Under the pieces are notes generated by a model, which did no database searches, was not told where the DNA came from, and was given only the letters and a program-made list of their open reading frames with translations. The position numbers and the translations under genes were made by a program. Of a stretch of DNA of 64,000 bases, positions 37,098 through 48,250 are shown piece after piece. Source of the DNA: Gammaproteobacteria bacterium (GTDB lineage: Bacteria > Pseudomonadota > Gammaproteobacteria > Enterobacterales > Alteromonadaceae); assembly GCA_018826295.1 (NCBI GenBank), contig JAHJZX010000037.1:1-64000 (forward strand), read 5' to 3'. The first letter of the stretch is position 1. Every line of letters starts with the position of its first letter.

Positions 37098-38987
37098 TTA
37101 CTCTGCCGGATAAATAAACGGCGATGCCGGTAAGCCGGCAGTGTTATACAGCACCGCATCCGGGTTATCGGCCCAGGCGTAGCGTACTTGCTGCGGCGCT
37201 TTGATATCCGCATGCGACAACACTAATTGTTTACCTTGTAGCTTTACCTGCGCCCAGCGGTAGTTACCGTCGCTGCCGGCGATGGCGAAGCTTTGGCCGG
37301 GTTTAAGCACCAGTTGCTGATCAAAGCTAAGCAGCAGTTTATCGCCCTGCGCCTGCACCGACTGTAACTGCGGCCCCTGATACTGTACATCCTCACCCAG
37401 TGCTACCGCGCGTGCCGCCAATACCAGCCGTTGACCTAAGGTTTTTTTATCCACCGGATGAATATCGTTCCACTCGCCGACATCAATCGCCACCACCATA
37501 GCGGTGTTAGGTTCATCCTGCACCTGCCGTTGTGCTTCACGCAGCGCCGCCCAGCCACTTTCGCCAGGCTGTGGACTTTTCTCCAGATAATTGGCCAGTT
37601 GTACATATAAAAACGGCAACTGTGGCTGTTGCCACTTAGCGCGCCAGTCACGAATCAGCGCACGAAACCGCTGTAGATACTGTACTTCGCGGCCAACGTT
37701 CGACTCGCCCTGATACCAGATCACACCCTTAATTGGCAGCTTGGTCAGCGGCGCCGTTAGGCCGTTATATAAACCCAGTGGCTGCCAGCGGATAAAAGTA
37801 TCGCTAGGTAACGGCTCTGCTGTGGCGCCCTGCCGCATTTGCCACTGGCCACTCAGCGTTATATTGCTCTGATCTGTACCTAACCAGTAAGGTTTATCCG
37901 GCATCAGGCCGGTTTTGCTGTTGGTGGCAATAACCCGCACCGCTATCAGGTTGTTGCCGGCTGTAAGCAGCCCCGGTGGCAGCGCATAACGCCGTGGCGG
38001 ATACTGATAAGTGGTATGGCCGACCTTAACGCCGTTGATATATACCTCATCGGCATCAACGACAGAACCCAGCCGCAAGGTATCGGCGCCAGCGGCTTGC
38101 TGCGCCGTTAACTGCACGGTTTTACGCAGCCACCAGGCGCCGGTAAAAGGCTCAGGCAAAAAGCCCGGCACGTTAAAGCTTTGCCAGTCGCTGTGATCCA
38201 GCGTTGGTGCATACCAGGGCGTATCGCCGGTTAAACCGGCATCGGCTTTAGCCAAAGCGCCATACCACTGCGCGTTTTTCGCCTGGTCTACTGCGGTAAT
38301 ATCAGCAATAAGCTGTTTATCACGAAAGCGCAGGCCTTGTGCCAGCGCATCCGGAAAGGCCTGCAGCGCTTCTTCACTCAGCCAGGCTTCGACCGGCGAG
38401 CCGCCCAGGGCATTATTTAACATGCCAATGGGCACGCCGTTATGGTTAAACAGGTCGCGGGCAAAATAAAACGCCAGTGCGGAAAACTGCGCAATGGTGT
38501 CCGGGCTGGCGGCTTGCCACTGCCCGGCGCTTAAATCTTGCTGTGGCGCGTCAAAGTTATACTGCTGCGGTACGGTAAACTGGCGGATTTGCGGGTAATT
38601 GGCGCTGGTTAAATCCTGCGGATAGGCCTCAGCGAGGCGCGCCATTGGCAGTTCCATATTCGACTGGCCGGAAGCCAGCCAGACATCGCCAAAGCATATA
38701 TCGTTTAGCGTAATGCTATTTGATGCGCTAAACGTAAGCCTATGGCCGCAGCCGGCACTTTGCGCCGGCAGGGTAAATTGCCACTGGCCATTATCAGCGC
38801 GCGTTTGCCCCAGCACAGTATCGTTTAACCGCACTGTTATCTGCTCGCCAGCCGTGGCATACCCCCATAAGTTAATACTGCTGTCACGCTGCAACACCAT
38901 ATTGTCGCTGATTAATGTCGGTAAACGAATATCGGCCTGCACACTCAGGCTGCACAGCACGGCGGTTAACGGCAGTAGGTTTCGCAT
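37098..38987 (-). CDS. Sialate O-acetylesterase (SASA)-family carbohydrate esterase
   Basis: Signal peptide; DVWLASGQSNMELPM; GVIWYQGESNV; NDIHPVDK. Confidence 0.88.
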   Translation of the reverse strand: MRNLLPLTAVLCSLSVQADIRLPTLISDNMVLQRDSSINLWGYATAGEQITVRLNDTVLGQTRADNGQWQFTLPAQSAGCGHRLTFSASNSITLNDICFGDVWLASGQSNMELPMARLAEAYPQDLTSANYPQIRQFTVPQQYNFDAPQQDLSAGQWQAASPDTIAQFSALAFYFARDLFNHNGVPIGMLNNALGGSPVEAWLSEEALQAFPDALAQGLRFRDKQLIADITAVDQAKNAQWYGALAKADAGLTGDTPWYAPTLDHSDWQSFNVPGFLPEPFTGAWWLRKTVQLTAQQAAGADTLRLGSVVDADEVYINGVKVGHTTYQYPPRRYALPPGLLTAGNNLIAVRVIATNSKTGLMPDKPYWLGTDQSNITLSGQWQMRQGATAEPLPSDTFIRWQPLGLYNGLTAPLTKLPIKGVIWYQGESNVGREVQYLQRFRALIRDWRAKWQQPQLPFLYVQLANYLEKSPQPGESGWAALREAQRQVQDEPNTAMVVAIDVGEWNDIHPVDKKTLGQRLVLAARAVALGEDVQYQGPQLQSVQAQGDKLLLSFDQQLVLKPGQSFAIAGSDGNYRWAQVKLQGKQLVLSHADIKAPQQVRYAWADNPDAVLYNTAGLPASPFIYPAE

Positions 38988-39161
38988 CGGTTGGCTCCGG
39001 CAATATTATTGCCCTAGGCTAACATGTAGTTTTATCACGCCAAGCCGCCAGACAAGAATGGCTAAGCGCTTAGCAAAAAACGTAAAACCGCCGTGGGCTT
39101 TCTCAATTGCCCTGCCATAACGCCATGCTAGCCTGAGCTTTTCGCTAACAGGGTAACCACA

Positions 39162-40370
39162 ATGAAAATCATTGCTGCGCGGGTGATTGTCTGCAGCCCC
39201 GGCCGTAACTTTGTCACACTGAAAATTGAAACCGATCAGGGCTTGTACGGCATTGGCGATGCCACGCTAAATGGCCGTGAGCTGGCGGTGGCCAGTATAC
39301 TGAACGACCACATGCTGCCCTGCCTGATTGGCCGCGATGCCAGCCAGATTGAAGATATCTGGCAATATTTTTACCGTGGGGTGTATTGGCGCCGTGGCCC
39401 GGTGAATATGACCGCGCTGGCCTCAATAGACATAGCGCTGTGGGATATTAAAGCCAAGGCTGCCGGCATGCCGTTATACCAGTTACTGGGCGGGCGCAGC
39501 CGCGACAAAGTGCTGGTGTATGGCCATGCCAATGGTAACGATATCGACCAGACGGTTGAGGCAGTGGCGAAATACCGCGAGCTGGGCTATCAGGCCATTC
39601 GCGCTCAGTCCGGCGTGCCGGGGCTGGCATCCACTTATGGTGTGTCAAAAGACACCTTGTTTTATGAACCGGCCGATGCCGACCTGCCGACAGAAAACCT
39701 GTGGTCTACCAGCAAATACCTGAACCATACACCAAAACTGTTTGCCGAATTGCGCCGGCAATTTGGTGATGAGCTGCACCTGCTGCACGATGTACATCAC
39801 CGGCTAACCCCGATTGAAGCAGCAAGGCTGGGCAAAGAGCTGGAGCCGTTTAAGTTGTTTTGGCTGGAAGATGCGGTACCGGCTGAATTACAGCAAGGTT
39901 TCCGGCTGATCCGCCAGCACACCACTACGCCGCTGGCGGTAGGCGAGGTGTTCTCTTCCATCCATGATTGTCAGCAATTGATCAGTGAGCAGCTGATAGA
40001 TTATATCCGTACTACACTGGTACACGGCGGCGGCATTACGCATTTACGCCGTATTGCCGCGCTGGCAGAGCTGTACCATGTAAAAACCGGCTTTCACGGC
40101 GCTACTGATTTATCACCGGTTACCATGGGCGCAGCGCTGCATTTTGATAGCTGGGTGCCGAACTTTGGTATTCAGGAATATATGCGCCACACTGATGCAA
40201 CCGATGCGGTATTTCCGCATGACTATTATTTTGAGCAGGGCTTTTTACACTGCGGCGAAACGCCGGGCCATGGCGTGGATATTGACGAAAAGCTGGCAGC
40301 AAAGTACCCGTATCAGCGCGCCTACCTGCCGGTAAACCGGCTGGAAGACGGCACCTTATTTAACTGGTAG
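39162..40370 (+). CDS. D-mannonate dehydratase, enolase superfamily (ManD/RspA-like)
   Basis: [43 protein letters not shown] ... [22 protein letters not shown]. Confidence 0.88.
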   Translation: MKIIAARVIVCSPGRNFVTLKIETDQGLYGIGDATLNGRELAVASILNDHMLPCLIGRDASQIEDIWQYFYRGVYWRRGPVNMTALASIDIALWDIKAKAAGMPLYQLLGGRSRDKVLVYGHANGNDIDQTVEAVAKYRELGYQAIRAQSGVPGLASTYGVSKDTLFYEPADADLPTENLWSTSKYLNHTPKLFAELRRQFGDELHLLHDVHHRLTPIEAARLGKELEPFKLFWLEDAVPAELQQGFRLIRQHTTTPLAVGEVFSSIHDCQQLISEQLIDYIRTTLVHGGGITHLRRIAALAELYHVKTGFHGATDLSPVTMGAALHFDSWVPNFGIQEYMRHTDATDAVFPHDYYFEQGFLHCGETPGHGVDIDEKLAAKYPYQRAYLPVNRLEDGTLFNW

Positions 40371-40419
40371 AGCACTTATCTGGTAAATGGGTACGGCGTA
40401 GTAAAGGTGTAAACACCCG

Positions 40420-40584
40420 AACAGGTTTGCCCACGCCAACACGCCGTAAACCCATCCCTGGGGGCTCGATTATGAACTTCATCCCTGAAGTTCACCCTAC
40501 GGGCCAGCAGAGCTGTTCAAATTCGTTCCGGACGAATTTGTCAGCATCCGGGGCTTCAACGGTTAGCTTAGGGCAAAACCTGTT
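40420..40584. repeat. MITE-like intergenic element
   Basis: Terminal inverted repeats aacaggtttgccc / gggcaaaacctgtt; internal hairpins gaacttca-tccc-tgaagttc and caaattcgt-tccgg-acgaatttg. Confidence 0.6.
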
Positions 40585-40623
40585 CTCCTTACTCAGTCGC
40601 GCCATTCCGACCCGACACCATCG

Positions 40624-43200
40624 TTAGTTGCCGCAGGTAGCATTGCCTTCATTTTGTGCCAGCCGCACATTGGCCAGTTGTAATACCAACCCGGCGCTGC
40701 TTTGCAGCCGCATAGGCTGGGTTACGCGGCTGATAGCAAAGTTGCTGTCGATCTCACTAAAACAGCGCAGCGCAATTTTAATGCTGTGCCAGCCTTTATC
40801 CTGCATCTGCGCCAGATGAGCGCTGATATCCAGCATACCGGCGCAGTTATCGACGCATTGCATACCCAGCGTCACCGCACTGTCAGCGCCCATCGCCAGC
40901 ACCTGGTATTCCAGCTCCAGCGCCATATCGCCATTGGCCTGACGGGCTAAATCCAGCACAGCGCCGTCAGCCAGGCTAAGTGCCACCGTACCCGCCTTGA
41001 TGAAGCTTAGCGTCACCGAATCTTCCTGCTGCAGACGGTCGGTGGCCTGCGCCGTTACCGCGCCATTGGCTGAGGTGTGCATCGCATCAGTGACCACGGT
41101 AACCTTACCCTCATCCAGCAGTTGCAGCTGCCACGGCGTTACTGCCTTGCCGGCATACAGATAACGGCTGGTATTCAGCATCTCCGCCGCACTGATACCC
41201 GCGTTTTCATGCAGTGTTGCCAGCGTGGTGTTATCGCTGTAGCTCAGGCCATAGCCGTAGGCAAACAGCGGATTGTAGTTAGCATCACCGATATTCAACG
41301 GCTCACCTGTAGCGTTATCCGGCCAGGAGAACGACAGCCGGCCCTGAAAATCATGCCGCACACTGCCATCAGCGGCGCGAAACAATACATCGGCCACTGC
41401 ACCGCCTTCTGAACCTGGCAAAAAGGCGGCAACAAAAGCATCTGACTGGTTCAGCTCCGGATTAACCCACAGCGGCCGGCCCGACAAGAACACGCTTATC
41501 GTCGGGATGCCCTGTGCTTTTAGTGCCGTTAGAATTTGCAGGCCGCGGTTATCGTCGAAGGCTAAATGGCTGCGATCACCGATAAACTCGGCATAGGGCT
41601 CTTCGCCAAATACCACTATTGCTACATCCGGCTGAGTACTGAAGCGGCCGTTTTCACTCAGTTCAACACTGCCACCACCGGCCTCAACCACCTGTTTAAT
41701 GCCACTGTAAATTGACTCGCCATTGGGGAAATCACTGTTGCTGTTGCCCGAGCCCTGCCAGCTGAGCGTCCAGCCACCGCTTTGTTTGCCGATATTGTCA
41801 GCGCCATCACCGGCCACCAGCACCCGGCCGCTTGGCTTAAGAGGCAATAACTGCTGATTATTTTTCAGCAGTACCAAAGACTTACGCGCTGCTTCACGCG
41901 CCAGTGCGCGGTGCTCTGCATTGCCCAGCAATTCATAACGGCCGGCCAGCGGTCGCGCTGACGGCTTCACCTGCTCAAATAAGCCCATTTCGGCTTTAAT
42001 GCGCAAAATACGGCTTACCGCTTGGTCCAGCCGCGCCATGCTGATACGGCCAGCTTTTACCTGCGCCAGCGTATTGGCATACAGGGTTTGCCAGCTATCC
42101 GGCGCCATATACATATCCAGCCCGGCCAGCAACGACGCCGCGCAATCGGTTGGCGTACAGCCGGCTACCTGGCCATGGCCGTTCCAGTCACCTACCACAA
42201 AGCCATCAAAGCCCATCCGACCTACCAACACATCGGTTAGCATCGGTGCAAAGCCATGCATTTTGCTACCATGCCAGCTGTTGTAAGACGCCATTACCAC
42301 CCGCGCGCCGGCTTTAACCGCACTGTAATACGGCACGGCGTGAATATCACGCAGCTCTGCTTCGCTATCAATGCTGTCGCCCTGATCTTTACCGCCGACA
42401 GTGCCGCCATCACCAAGAAAATGCTTTACCGTGGCCAGCATATGCTCGCCGCGCAAAAAGTCGGCCGCGCCGGGTTTACCCTGAATACCCTGCAAAATAT
42501 AAGGCGCATAGCTGGCGACCAGTTCCGGGTGTTCACTGTAAGACTCATAGGTACGGCCCCAACGGTCATCGCGCGCTACCGCAATAGTGGGCGCAAAGGT
42601 CCAGTCCAGCCCGGTCACCTGCATTTCAATGGCCGTAACACGGCCAATTGCCTGCAGCAATTCCGGCTCATGCATGGCGCCAAGGCCGATATTGTGCGGA
42701 AATATCGTCGCGCCTTTAACGTTGCTGTGGCCGTGCACCGCATCGGTACCCCAGAACACCGGTATATAAGGCCGGCCGTCGCTGGTGTCGGTGCTGGCCT
42801 GCCAGAAGGCATCTGCCAGTTCCAGCCAGGCGGCTGCGCCAACGCGGTTATCCCGCCCCGGTGCTGAGTTGCCGCCGTTCAGCACTGAGCCAAGGTAGTA
42901 ATCGCGCACCTGCTGTGGTGTTACCGAGGCTATATCGGCCTGAATAATCTGGCCGACTTTCTGCTCGGCGCTCATTTGTACCAGCAGCGCACTCACCTTC
43001 GCCTCAATGGCGGCGTTGCGCGCTATCGGCGACGTTTGCAACGGCCAGTTCGCCGGCTGAATAATTGCCCCCTGTTGTGCTGCTACCTGCGGGTTCGCTT
43101 CCGTCGCCGGCCGGCTGCAACCGCTGAGCAACAAGGCCGTAGCCAACATCATTACCGAAACTTGCTGTGCCCTGAACGTTACTTTGTTAAGTTGTCGCAT
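40624..43200 (-). CDS. GH3 family glycosidase (ExoP-like beta-glucosidase/xylosidase), lipoprotein
   Basis: Lipobox LLLSGC; GTDAVHGHSNVKGATIFPHNIGLGA; FDGFVVGDWNGHGQV (catalytic Asp). Confidence 0.92.
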   Translation of the reverse strand: MRQLNKVTFRAQQVSVMMLATALLLSGCSRPATEANPQVAAQQGAIIQPANWPLQTSPIARNAAIEAKVSALLVQMSAEQKVGQIIQADIASVTPQQVRDYYLGSVLNGGNSAPGRDNRVGAAAWLELADAFWQASTDTSDGRPYIPVFWGTDAVHGHSNVKGATIFPHNIGLGAMHEPELLQAIGRVTAIEMQVTGLDWTFAPTIAVARDDRWGRTYESYSEHPELVASYAPYILQGIQGKPGAADFLRGEHMLATVKHFLGDGGTVGGKDQGDSIDSEAELRDIHAVPYYSAVKAGARVVMASYNSWHGSKMHGFAPMLTDVLVGRMGFDGFVVGDWNGHGQVAGCTPTDCAASLLAGLDMYMAPDSWQTLYANTLAQVKAGRISMARLDQAVSRILRIKAEMGLFEQVKPSARPLAGRYELLGNAEHRALAREAARKSLVLLKNNQQLLPLKPSGRVLVAGDGADNIGKQSGGWTLSWQGSGNSNSDFPNGESIYSGIKQVVEAGGGSVELSENGRFSTQPDVAIVVFGEEPYAEFIGDRSHLAFDDNRGLQILTALKAQGIPTISVFLSGRPLWVNPELNQSDAFVAAFLPGSEGGAVADVLFRAADGSVRHDFQGRLSFSWPDNATGEPLNIGDANYNPLFAYGYGLSYSDNTTLATLHENAGISAAEMLNTSRYLYAGKAVTPWQLQLLDEGKVTVVTDAMHTSANGAVTAQATDRLQQEDSVTLSFIKAGTVALSLADGAVLDLARQANGDMALELEYQVLAMGADSAVTLGMQCVDNCAGMLDISAHLAQMQDKGWHSIKIALRCFSEIDSNFAISRVTQPMRLQSSAGLVLQLANVRLAQNEGNATCGN

Positions 43201-45698
43201 TGTGCCTCCCGGTTCGCTTTAGCCACACAGACCCGGCTAAGATACGCTTTGTTATCACTGACTTCTGTCAGGGCGCCATCAATAGTAAAACTGCCTTGCA
43301 AGCGGATATCCGCCGAAGAACTGCCAAGCTGCAACTGTATTTCGCCCGGCTCAACCACCCAGCGCATCTGCTGGTCAAAAAACGCCAGTAAGTTAACCGG
43401 CAAAGTAAAACTGACGGTGGCCTGCTCGCCACGTTTAAGCGCAACCCGGGCAAAACCCTTTAACTGCTGCACCGGCCGCGTTACGCTGGCGACAGGATCC
43501 TTGATATACAGCTGCACCACTTCAGTGCCGGCGCGTGAGCCGCTGTTTTGCAGCGTCAGGCTGATCTGCACCTCGCCATTGGCGCGGGCCTTACTGGCGT
43601 CAATTTGCAAATCGCTGTAGTTAAAGCTGGTGTAACTTAAGCCATGGCCAAACGGGTATAACGGGCTGATATCGTCAAACAGGTAGCCGCGTTTGGCCGA
43701 GGCTTTATGGTTGTAATAAGCCGGGATATGGCCGGCACTGCGCGGGAAGGTTAGCGGTAACTTACCGGACGGATTGGCATCACCAAACAGTAAATTCGCC
43801 ACCGCAGTGCCGGTTTCCTGGCCCAGATACCAGGCTTCAATAATGGCCGGCATGCTGTCAGCCAGCTCGCCCAGCGCCAGCGGCCGGCCGTTTTGCAGCA
43901 GCAGTACCACAGGTTTACCGGTTGCCAGCAGCGCTTTAGCCAGTTGCAGCTGATTGCCCACTAACTGCAGGCTGGTGCGGTCACCTACATGCGTTTCAGC
44001 CCAGGCTTCACGCGACAGCCCTTCGTTTTCGCCCAGCACCAGCACTACCGCATCAGCGCTTTTTGCCAGCGCGACTGCTTCATCCAGCAAGCCTTTGCGG
44101 TCTTGCTCATCGGCCAGCGCTATAGCATCATGGTTCCAGCGCTGCATCGAAAATGTGCCGGCAGCCTGGCTGCGCTGGCGGATATCAGAGGTAATAAAGG
44201 CTTGGCTAGTATCTTGCTCTGCTTGGGTTGACGGCTTTGTCAGCTGTTTTGTAAGCACCGTACCACGGGCAAATACCACTTCAGCCTTGCCCTGCAGTTT
44301 TTGCTTTAAGCCCTGATAAATACTCACCGTTTGGCGCGGAATACTGCTGTAACCGCCAAGCAGAGTTTCATCAGCGTGTGGGCCCATTACCGCCAACTTA
44401 CCGATTTTATCCGCATTTAGCGGCAAGATGCCGTTATTTTTCAACAGCACCATTGAGCGTTCTGCCACCTGACGGGCAAAGTCACGCTCGCTGGCCGCGC
44501 CCATTAACGCATTCGCCGCTTTGGCATCAACATAGGGGTTATCAAATAAACCAAGGCGAAACTTTAACGCCAGCACGCGGCGCACGGCCGTGTCTATCGC
44601 CGCTTCATCTAACTGACCGGCTTGCACTAAGGCTGTCAGGTGTAAAAAGGTGTCGGGATCAGGCAATTCCATATCCACCCCGGCCAGCAGGGCGGCTTTG
44701 GCAGCTTCAGCCGGCGTACTGTATAAGTGATGGCGGCTGTTCAGCTCGTTAATGGCAAAATAGTCGCTGACAATCACACCGTTAAAACCCCAGTTGTCGC
44801 GCACTACACCTTGCAGCAGTGGCTGATTAATATGTGACGGTATACCGTCAATTTCATTGTACGACGCCATAATACTGCCGGCGTGCGCCAGTTTTACTGC
44901 CGCTTCAAACGGCGGCAAAAATACTTCATGCAGCTCGCGCGGGGCAATTTGCGCCGGGGCTATATTCAGCCCGGCCTGCGGCTGGCCATGGCCGGTAAGG
45001 TGTTTCAGCGTTGCCACCACTTTATCGGGCGCAAAAGCGCCCTCTTTGCCGGCAGCGCCCTGAAAACCGCGCACGGCAGCCACGCCCAACGCTGACATCA
45101 GATAAGGATCTTCGCCCATGGTTTCTTCGATCCGGCCCCAGCGCGGGTCGCGGGCAATGTCCAGAATAGGTGTTAACGCCCAGTGCGCGCCGGTAGCGCG
45201 CATCTCACGGGCAGCCAGCGCATAGACATCATGCATAATGTGTGGTGACCAGCTGCTGGCCAGGGCTATTGCCTGCGGCAGGCTGCTGGCATCAAAGGCA
45301 GCATAACCATGCAGTGCTTCTTCGTGCATCAGTGCCGGAATACCCAGCCGGGTATGCTGCTTTAACCAGCGCTGCAGCGCGTTATTAAATTCGGCCGTTT
45401 GCTCTGGTGTTTTAAACTCGCTGGGCCGGCCAATATGGCCGATACCGTGCGGTATCAGTTTAGCGGCGGCGTCAGTTACAAAGCGCAGCTGCGGATCTTC
45501 CAGCGTACGTCTTTGCTGCCACACCGTTTGCAACTGGGCGGCTTTTTCGGCCAGCGTCATTCTTGAGAGTAAATCCTCCAGCCGCTGCTCTGTACTCAGG
45601 CTGGCATCCTGGTATGGCATCGGTTGAGCCACTAACGTTGTAGCAGCAGATAGTGGCAGCAGACACAGCAACGAAACAAGCGGTAACTTATGCATCAT
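43179..45698 (-). CDS. GH3 family beta-xylosidase/glucosidase
   Basis: Signal peptide; LSRMTLAEKAAQLQ; NWGFNGVIVSDYFAI; AGVDMELPDPD; FnIII-like C-terminus. Confidence 0.92.
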   Translation of the reverse strand: MMHKLPLVSLLCLLPLSAATTLVAQPMPYQDASLSTEQRLEDLLSRMTLAEKAAQLQTVWQQRRTLEDPQLRFVTDAAAKLIPHGIGHIGRPSEFKTPEQTAEFNNALQRWLKQHTRLGIPALMHEEALHGYAAFDASSLPQAIALASSWSPHIMHDVYALAAREMRATGAHWALTPILDIARDPRWGRIEETMGEDPYLMSALGVAAVRGFQGAAGKEGAFAPDKVVATLKHLTGHGQPQAGLNIAPAQIAPRELHEVFLPPFEAAVKLAHAGSIMASYNEIDGIPSHINQPLLQGVVRDNWGFNGVIVSDYFAINELNSRHHLYSTPAEAAKAALLAGVDMELPDPDTFLHLTALVQAGQLDEAAIDTAVRRVLALKFRLGLFDNPYVDAKAANALMGAASERDFARQVAERSMVLLKNNGILPLNADKIGKLAVMGPHADETLLGGYSSIPRQTVSIYQGLKQKLQGKAEVVFARGTVLTKQLTKPSTQAEQDTSQAFITSDIRQRSQAAGTFSMQRWNHDAIALADEQDRKGLLDEAVALAKSADAVVLVLGENEGLSREAWAETHVGDRTSLQLVGNQLQLAKALLATGKPVVLLLQNGRPLALGELADSMPAIIEAWYLGQETGTAVANLLFGDANPSGKLPLTFPRSAGHIPAYYNHKASAKRGYLFDDISPLYPFGHGLSYTSFNYSDLQIDASKARANGEVQISLTLQNSGSRAGTEVVQLYIKDPVASVTRPVQQLKGFARVALKRGEQATVSFTLPVNLLAFFDQQMRWVVEPGEIQLQLGSSSADIRLQGSFTIDGALTEVSDNKAYLSRVCVAKANREAQCDNLTK

Positions 45699-45706
45699 GC
45701 CTCCGG

Positions 45707-46711
45707 TTAATCGCGGTACGGCGTTAAGGTTTGGATCCGGCCCTGGTCGCCATGCTGCAGTTCGGTCATTTTCACCGAGCGCAAATGCGTTACTCCTGCA
45801 GATAACACCGAGTCGTGATAAAACAGATACCAGCGGCCGTTAAACTGACAAATTGAGTGGTGCGTGGTCCAGCCGACTACCGGCTCCAATATGCGGCCGC
45901 GGTAAGTAAAGGGGCCATAGGGGCTGTCGCCGGTGGCGTAGCAAATAAAGTGCGTATCGCCGGTAGAATAAGAAAAATAATATTTACCGCGGTACTTATG
46001 CAGCCAGGAGGCTTCAAAAAAGCGCCGCTCGTTATCACCGGCCAGCAAAGGGTTGCCGTGCTGGTCCAGAATAATAATTTCACGCGGCGCTTCGGCAAAC
46101 TGCAGCATATCGTCAGTTAATTTGGCCACCTTTGGCCCCAGCGCCGGCTCAGTGGCTGCCGGCTCGGCGTAGTGCGTTGCATACTGGTTGTCGCGGTACT
46201 GCTGCAACTGGCCGCCCCAAATGCCGCCAAAGTACAGATAATAACTGCCGTCATCGTCGGCAAACACCGCCGGATCAATAGAATAACTGCCCTGTATCGG
46301 CTCAGGCTGCGCGGTAAAAGGTCCGGTCGGGCTGTTGCTGCTGGCTACCCCTATCTGAAAGCGGCCGGCGGCGTTTTTCGCCGGGAAATAAAAGTAGTAG
46401 TTATCGCCTTTTTTCGCCGCATCCGGCGCCCACATTTGCCGCTGCGCCCAGGGCACATCGTTAATATGCAGCGCCACGCCGTGGTCAATCGCTTTGGCAT
46501 CGGGGCCGTCCAGCGACAGCACATGATAATCCTGCATGGCAAAGTGATCACCGTTATCGTTAAAGGCAATACCGGCCTCGATATCGTGCGACGGGTAAAT
46601 ATAGATGCGACCGTCAAACACATGCGCCGACGGATCGGCGGTATAAATATGTTCGACCAGCGGCTGCGACAGGGCGCGGGCTTTTAACGCGGTATAATCA
46701 ACATCAGACAT
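45707..46711 (-). CDS. GH43 family glycosidase, no signal peptide
   Basis: YTADPSAHVFDGRIYIYPSHD; SIDPAVFADDDGSYYLYFGG; FEASWLHKYRGKYYFSYSTGDTHFICYATGDSPYGPFTYRG. Confidence 0.92.
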   Translation of the reverse strand: MSDVDYTALKARALSQPLVEHIYTADPSAHVFDGRIYIYPSHDIEAGIAFNDNGDHFAMQDYHVLSLDGPDAKAIDHGVALHINDVPWAQRQMWAPDAAKKGDNYYFYFPAKNAAGRFQIGVASSNSPTGPFTAQPEPIQGSYSIDPAVFADDDGSYYLYFGGIWGGQLQQYRDNQYATHYAEPAATEPALGPKVAKLTDDMLQFAEAPREIIILDQHGNPLLAGDNERRFFEASWLHKYRGKYYFSYSTGDTHFICYATGDSPYGPFTYRGRILEPVVGWTTHHSICQFNGRWYLFYHDSVLSAGVTHLRSVKMTELQHGDQGRIQTLTPYRD

Positions 46712-46714
46712 AGT

Positions 46715-48223
46715 TTAGTCCCCTTGTGCCACAGCAGCCCGGCGCTCAGTTAATTCGCGCTCTATCTGCGTTTCTTTATGTTTATTAATTTCGTATATCA
46801 GCATGCAAGCCACACCAAGCAAAAACGGCAGCGCCGCATATAAACTAACCGACAATTTAATGCCGTTAATGGTGTCGGCGCTTTGCTGCGCCAACAGAGC
46901 GTCGTAACCGTAGTGCGCCAAAATACCGGCCACCAGCGCACCGCCGATACTCAGCCCCAGTTTTAAACCGAATATCATCGCCGAGAAAATAATGGCAGTA
47001 GCGCGACGGTGGTTTTTCCACTCAGAATAATCGGCCACGTCGGCAATCATCGCCCATAGCAGCGGTATGGTGATGCCATAAAACAGGCCGTGCAGAATTT
47101 GCGCTAAAAACACCAGGCCAATGGCGTCGGCCGGCAACAGATAAAACAGCAGAATAAACAAGGTCGAAATAAACAGTGCTACGGCAAACACATCGCGCTT
47201 ACCAAAGCGGTCTGCCAGTGATTTGGAAAAGCCAATACCAATAATCATGCAGATAATGCCGCCGGCATTAAACAAACTAAAACCTGAAGTTGCCGCATCT
47301 TTCGGCCAGAGAAATTCATTTAAGCCGATGCTGGTTAACAGGCTGTTTAAGCCGGCGATAAAGCTATTAAAACCAATATCCTGCAGAAATTGCGCAACAT
47401 GCGGCGCACTGAGGTAATGCTCAAAGTAAAAGATGTACATGCCGCCTTTAAGCGCCAGCGTAATAAACACCAGCACCGTCAGCAGCAGCATAATGGCCCA
47501 GGGCTTGTTGCCAGCCAGATCGGTTAAATCCTGCCGGATGCTGGATTTTTGCAACTGCGGCGACTGCACCCGCTCTTTGGTGGTAATAAAGGTGATCAGA
47601 AAAAACACTATGCCGGTGATGGCAAACAGCAGCATGGTATTTTCAAAACCGGCGGCTTTGTCGCCATCACCGAGGATTAACACCAGCGGCAGCAACAGCG
47701 CCTGAATAATAAATTGCGCTATCATCACCGCGACAAAACGGTACGCCGACAGGCTGTTGCGATCGGCCATACTGCCGGTAAGTACACCGCTTAATGCCGA
47801 GTACGGTAGGTTATTGGCCGAATACACCAGCACCAGCAGTACATAGGTAATAAAGGCATAGATAATTTTGCCCTGGGCACTGAAATCCGGCGTGCTAAAA
47901 GCCAGCAAGGCAATAACGCCAAAGGGTACCGCTGTCCATAAAATCCACGGCCGGAACTTGCCCCAGCGGCTTTGCGTGCGGTCGGCAATTATGCCCATTA
48001 CCGGGTTAAAACAGGCGCCGATAATACCACCGGTAAAGATAATGCCGGCTGCAGCACCGGGCGGGATCTGGTAGACATCGGTGTAGAAAAACGCCAGAAA
48101 GGTCATCAGCGTCTGAAAAATAAGATTTGCCGCCAAATCGCCCAGGCTGTAACCGATTTTTTCTGTCACACTGAGTTTTTCTGCCGTGTCGGGCTTTACT
48201 GTGGCACTGCTAGCTATTTGCAT
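46715..48223 (-). CDS. GPH-family glycoside:cation symporter (xyloside transporter-like)
   Basis: KIGYSLGDLAANLIFQTLMTFLAFFYTDVYQIP; MGIIADRTQSRWGKFRPWILW. Confidence 0.9.
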   Translation of the reverse strand: MQIASSATVKPDTAEKLSVTEKIGYSLGDLAANLIFQTLMTFLAFFYTDVYQIPPGAAAGIIFTGGIIGACFNPVMGIIADRTQSRWGKFRPWILWTAVPFGVIALLAFSTPDFSAQGKIIYAFITYVLLVLVYSANNLPYSALSGVLTGSMADRNSLSAYRFVAVMIAQFIIQALLLPLVLILGDGDKAAGFENTMLLFAITGIVFFLITFITTKERVQSPQLQKSSIRQDLTDLAGNKPWAIMLLLTVLVFITLALKGGMYIFYFEHYLSAPHVAQFLQDIGFNSFIAGLNSLLTSIGLNEFLWPKDAATSGFSLFNAGGIICMIIGIGFSKSLADRFGKRDVFAVALFISTLFILLFYLLPADAIGLVFLAQILHGLFYGITIPLLWAMIADVADYSEWKNHRRATAIIFSAMIFGLKLGLSIGGALVAGILAHYGYDALLAQQSADTINGIKLSVSLYAALPFLLGVACMLIYEINKHKETQIERELTERRAAVAQGD

Positions 48224-48250
48224 CGTTGTCTGCCTGTTAATTATTGTTTT

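Noticed and set aside
40427-40627. ORF 66 aa downstream of mannonate dehydratase
   Set aside because: Lies inside the MITE-like repeat; composition follows the hairpins, not a protein.
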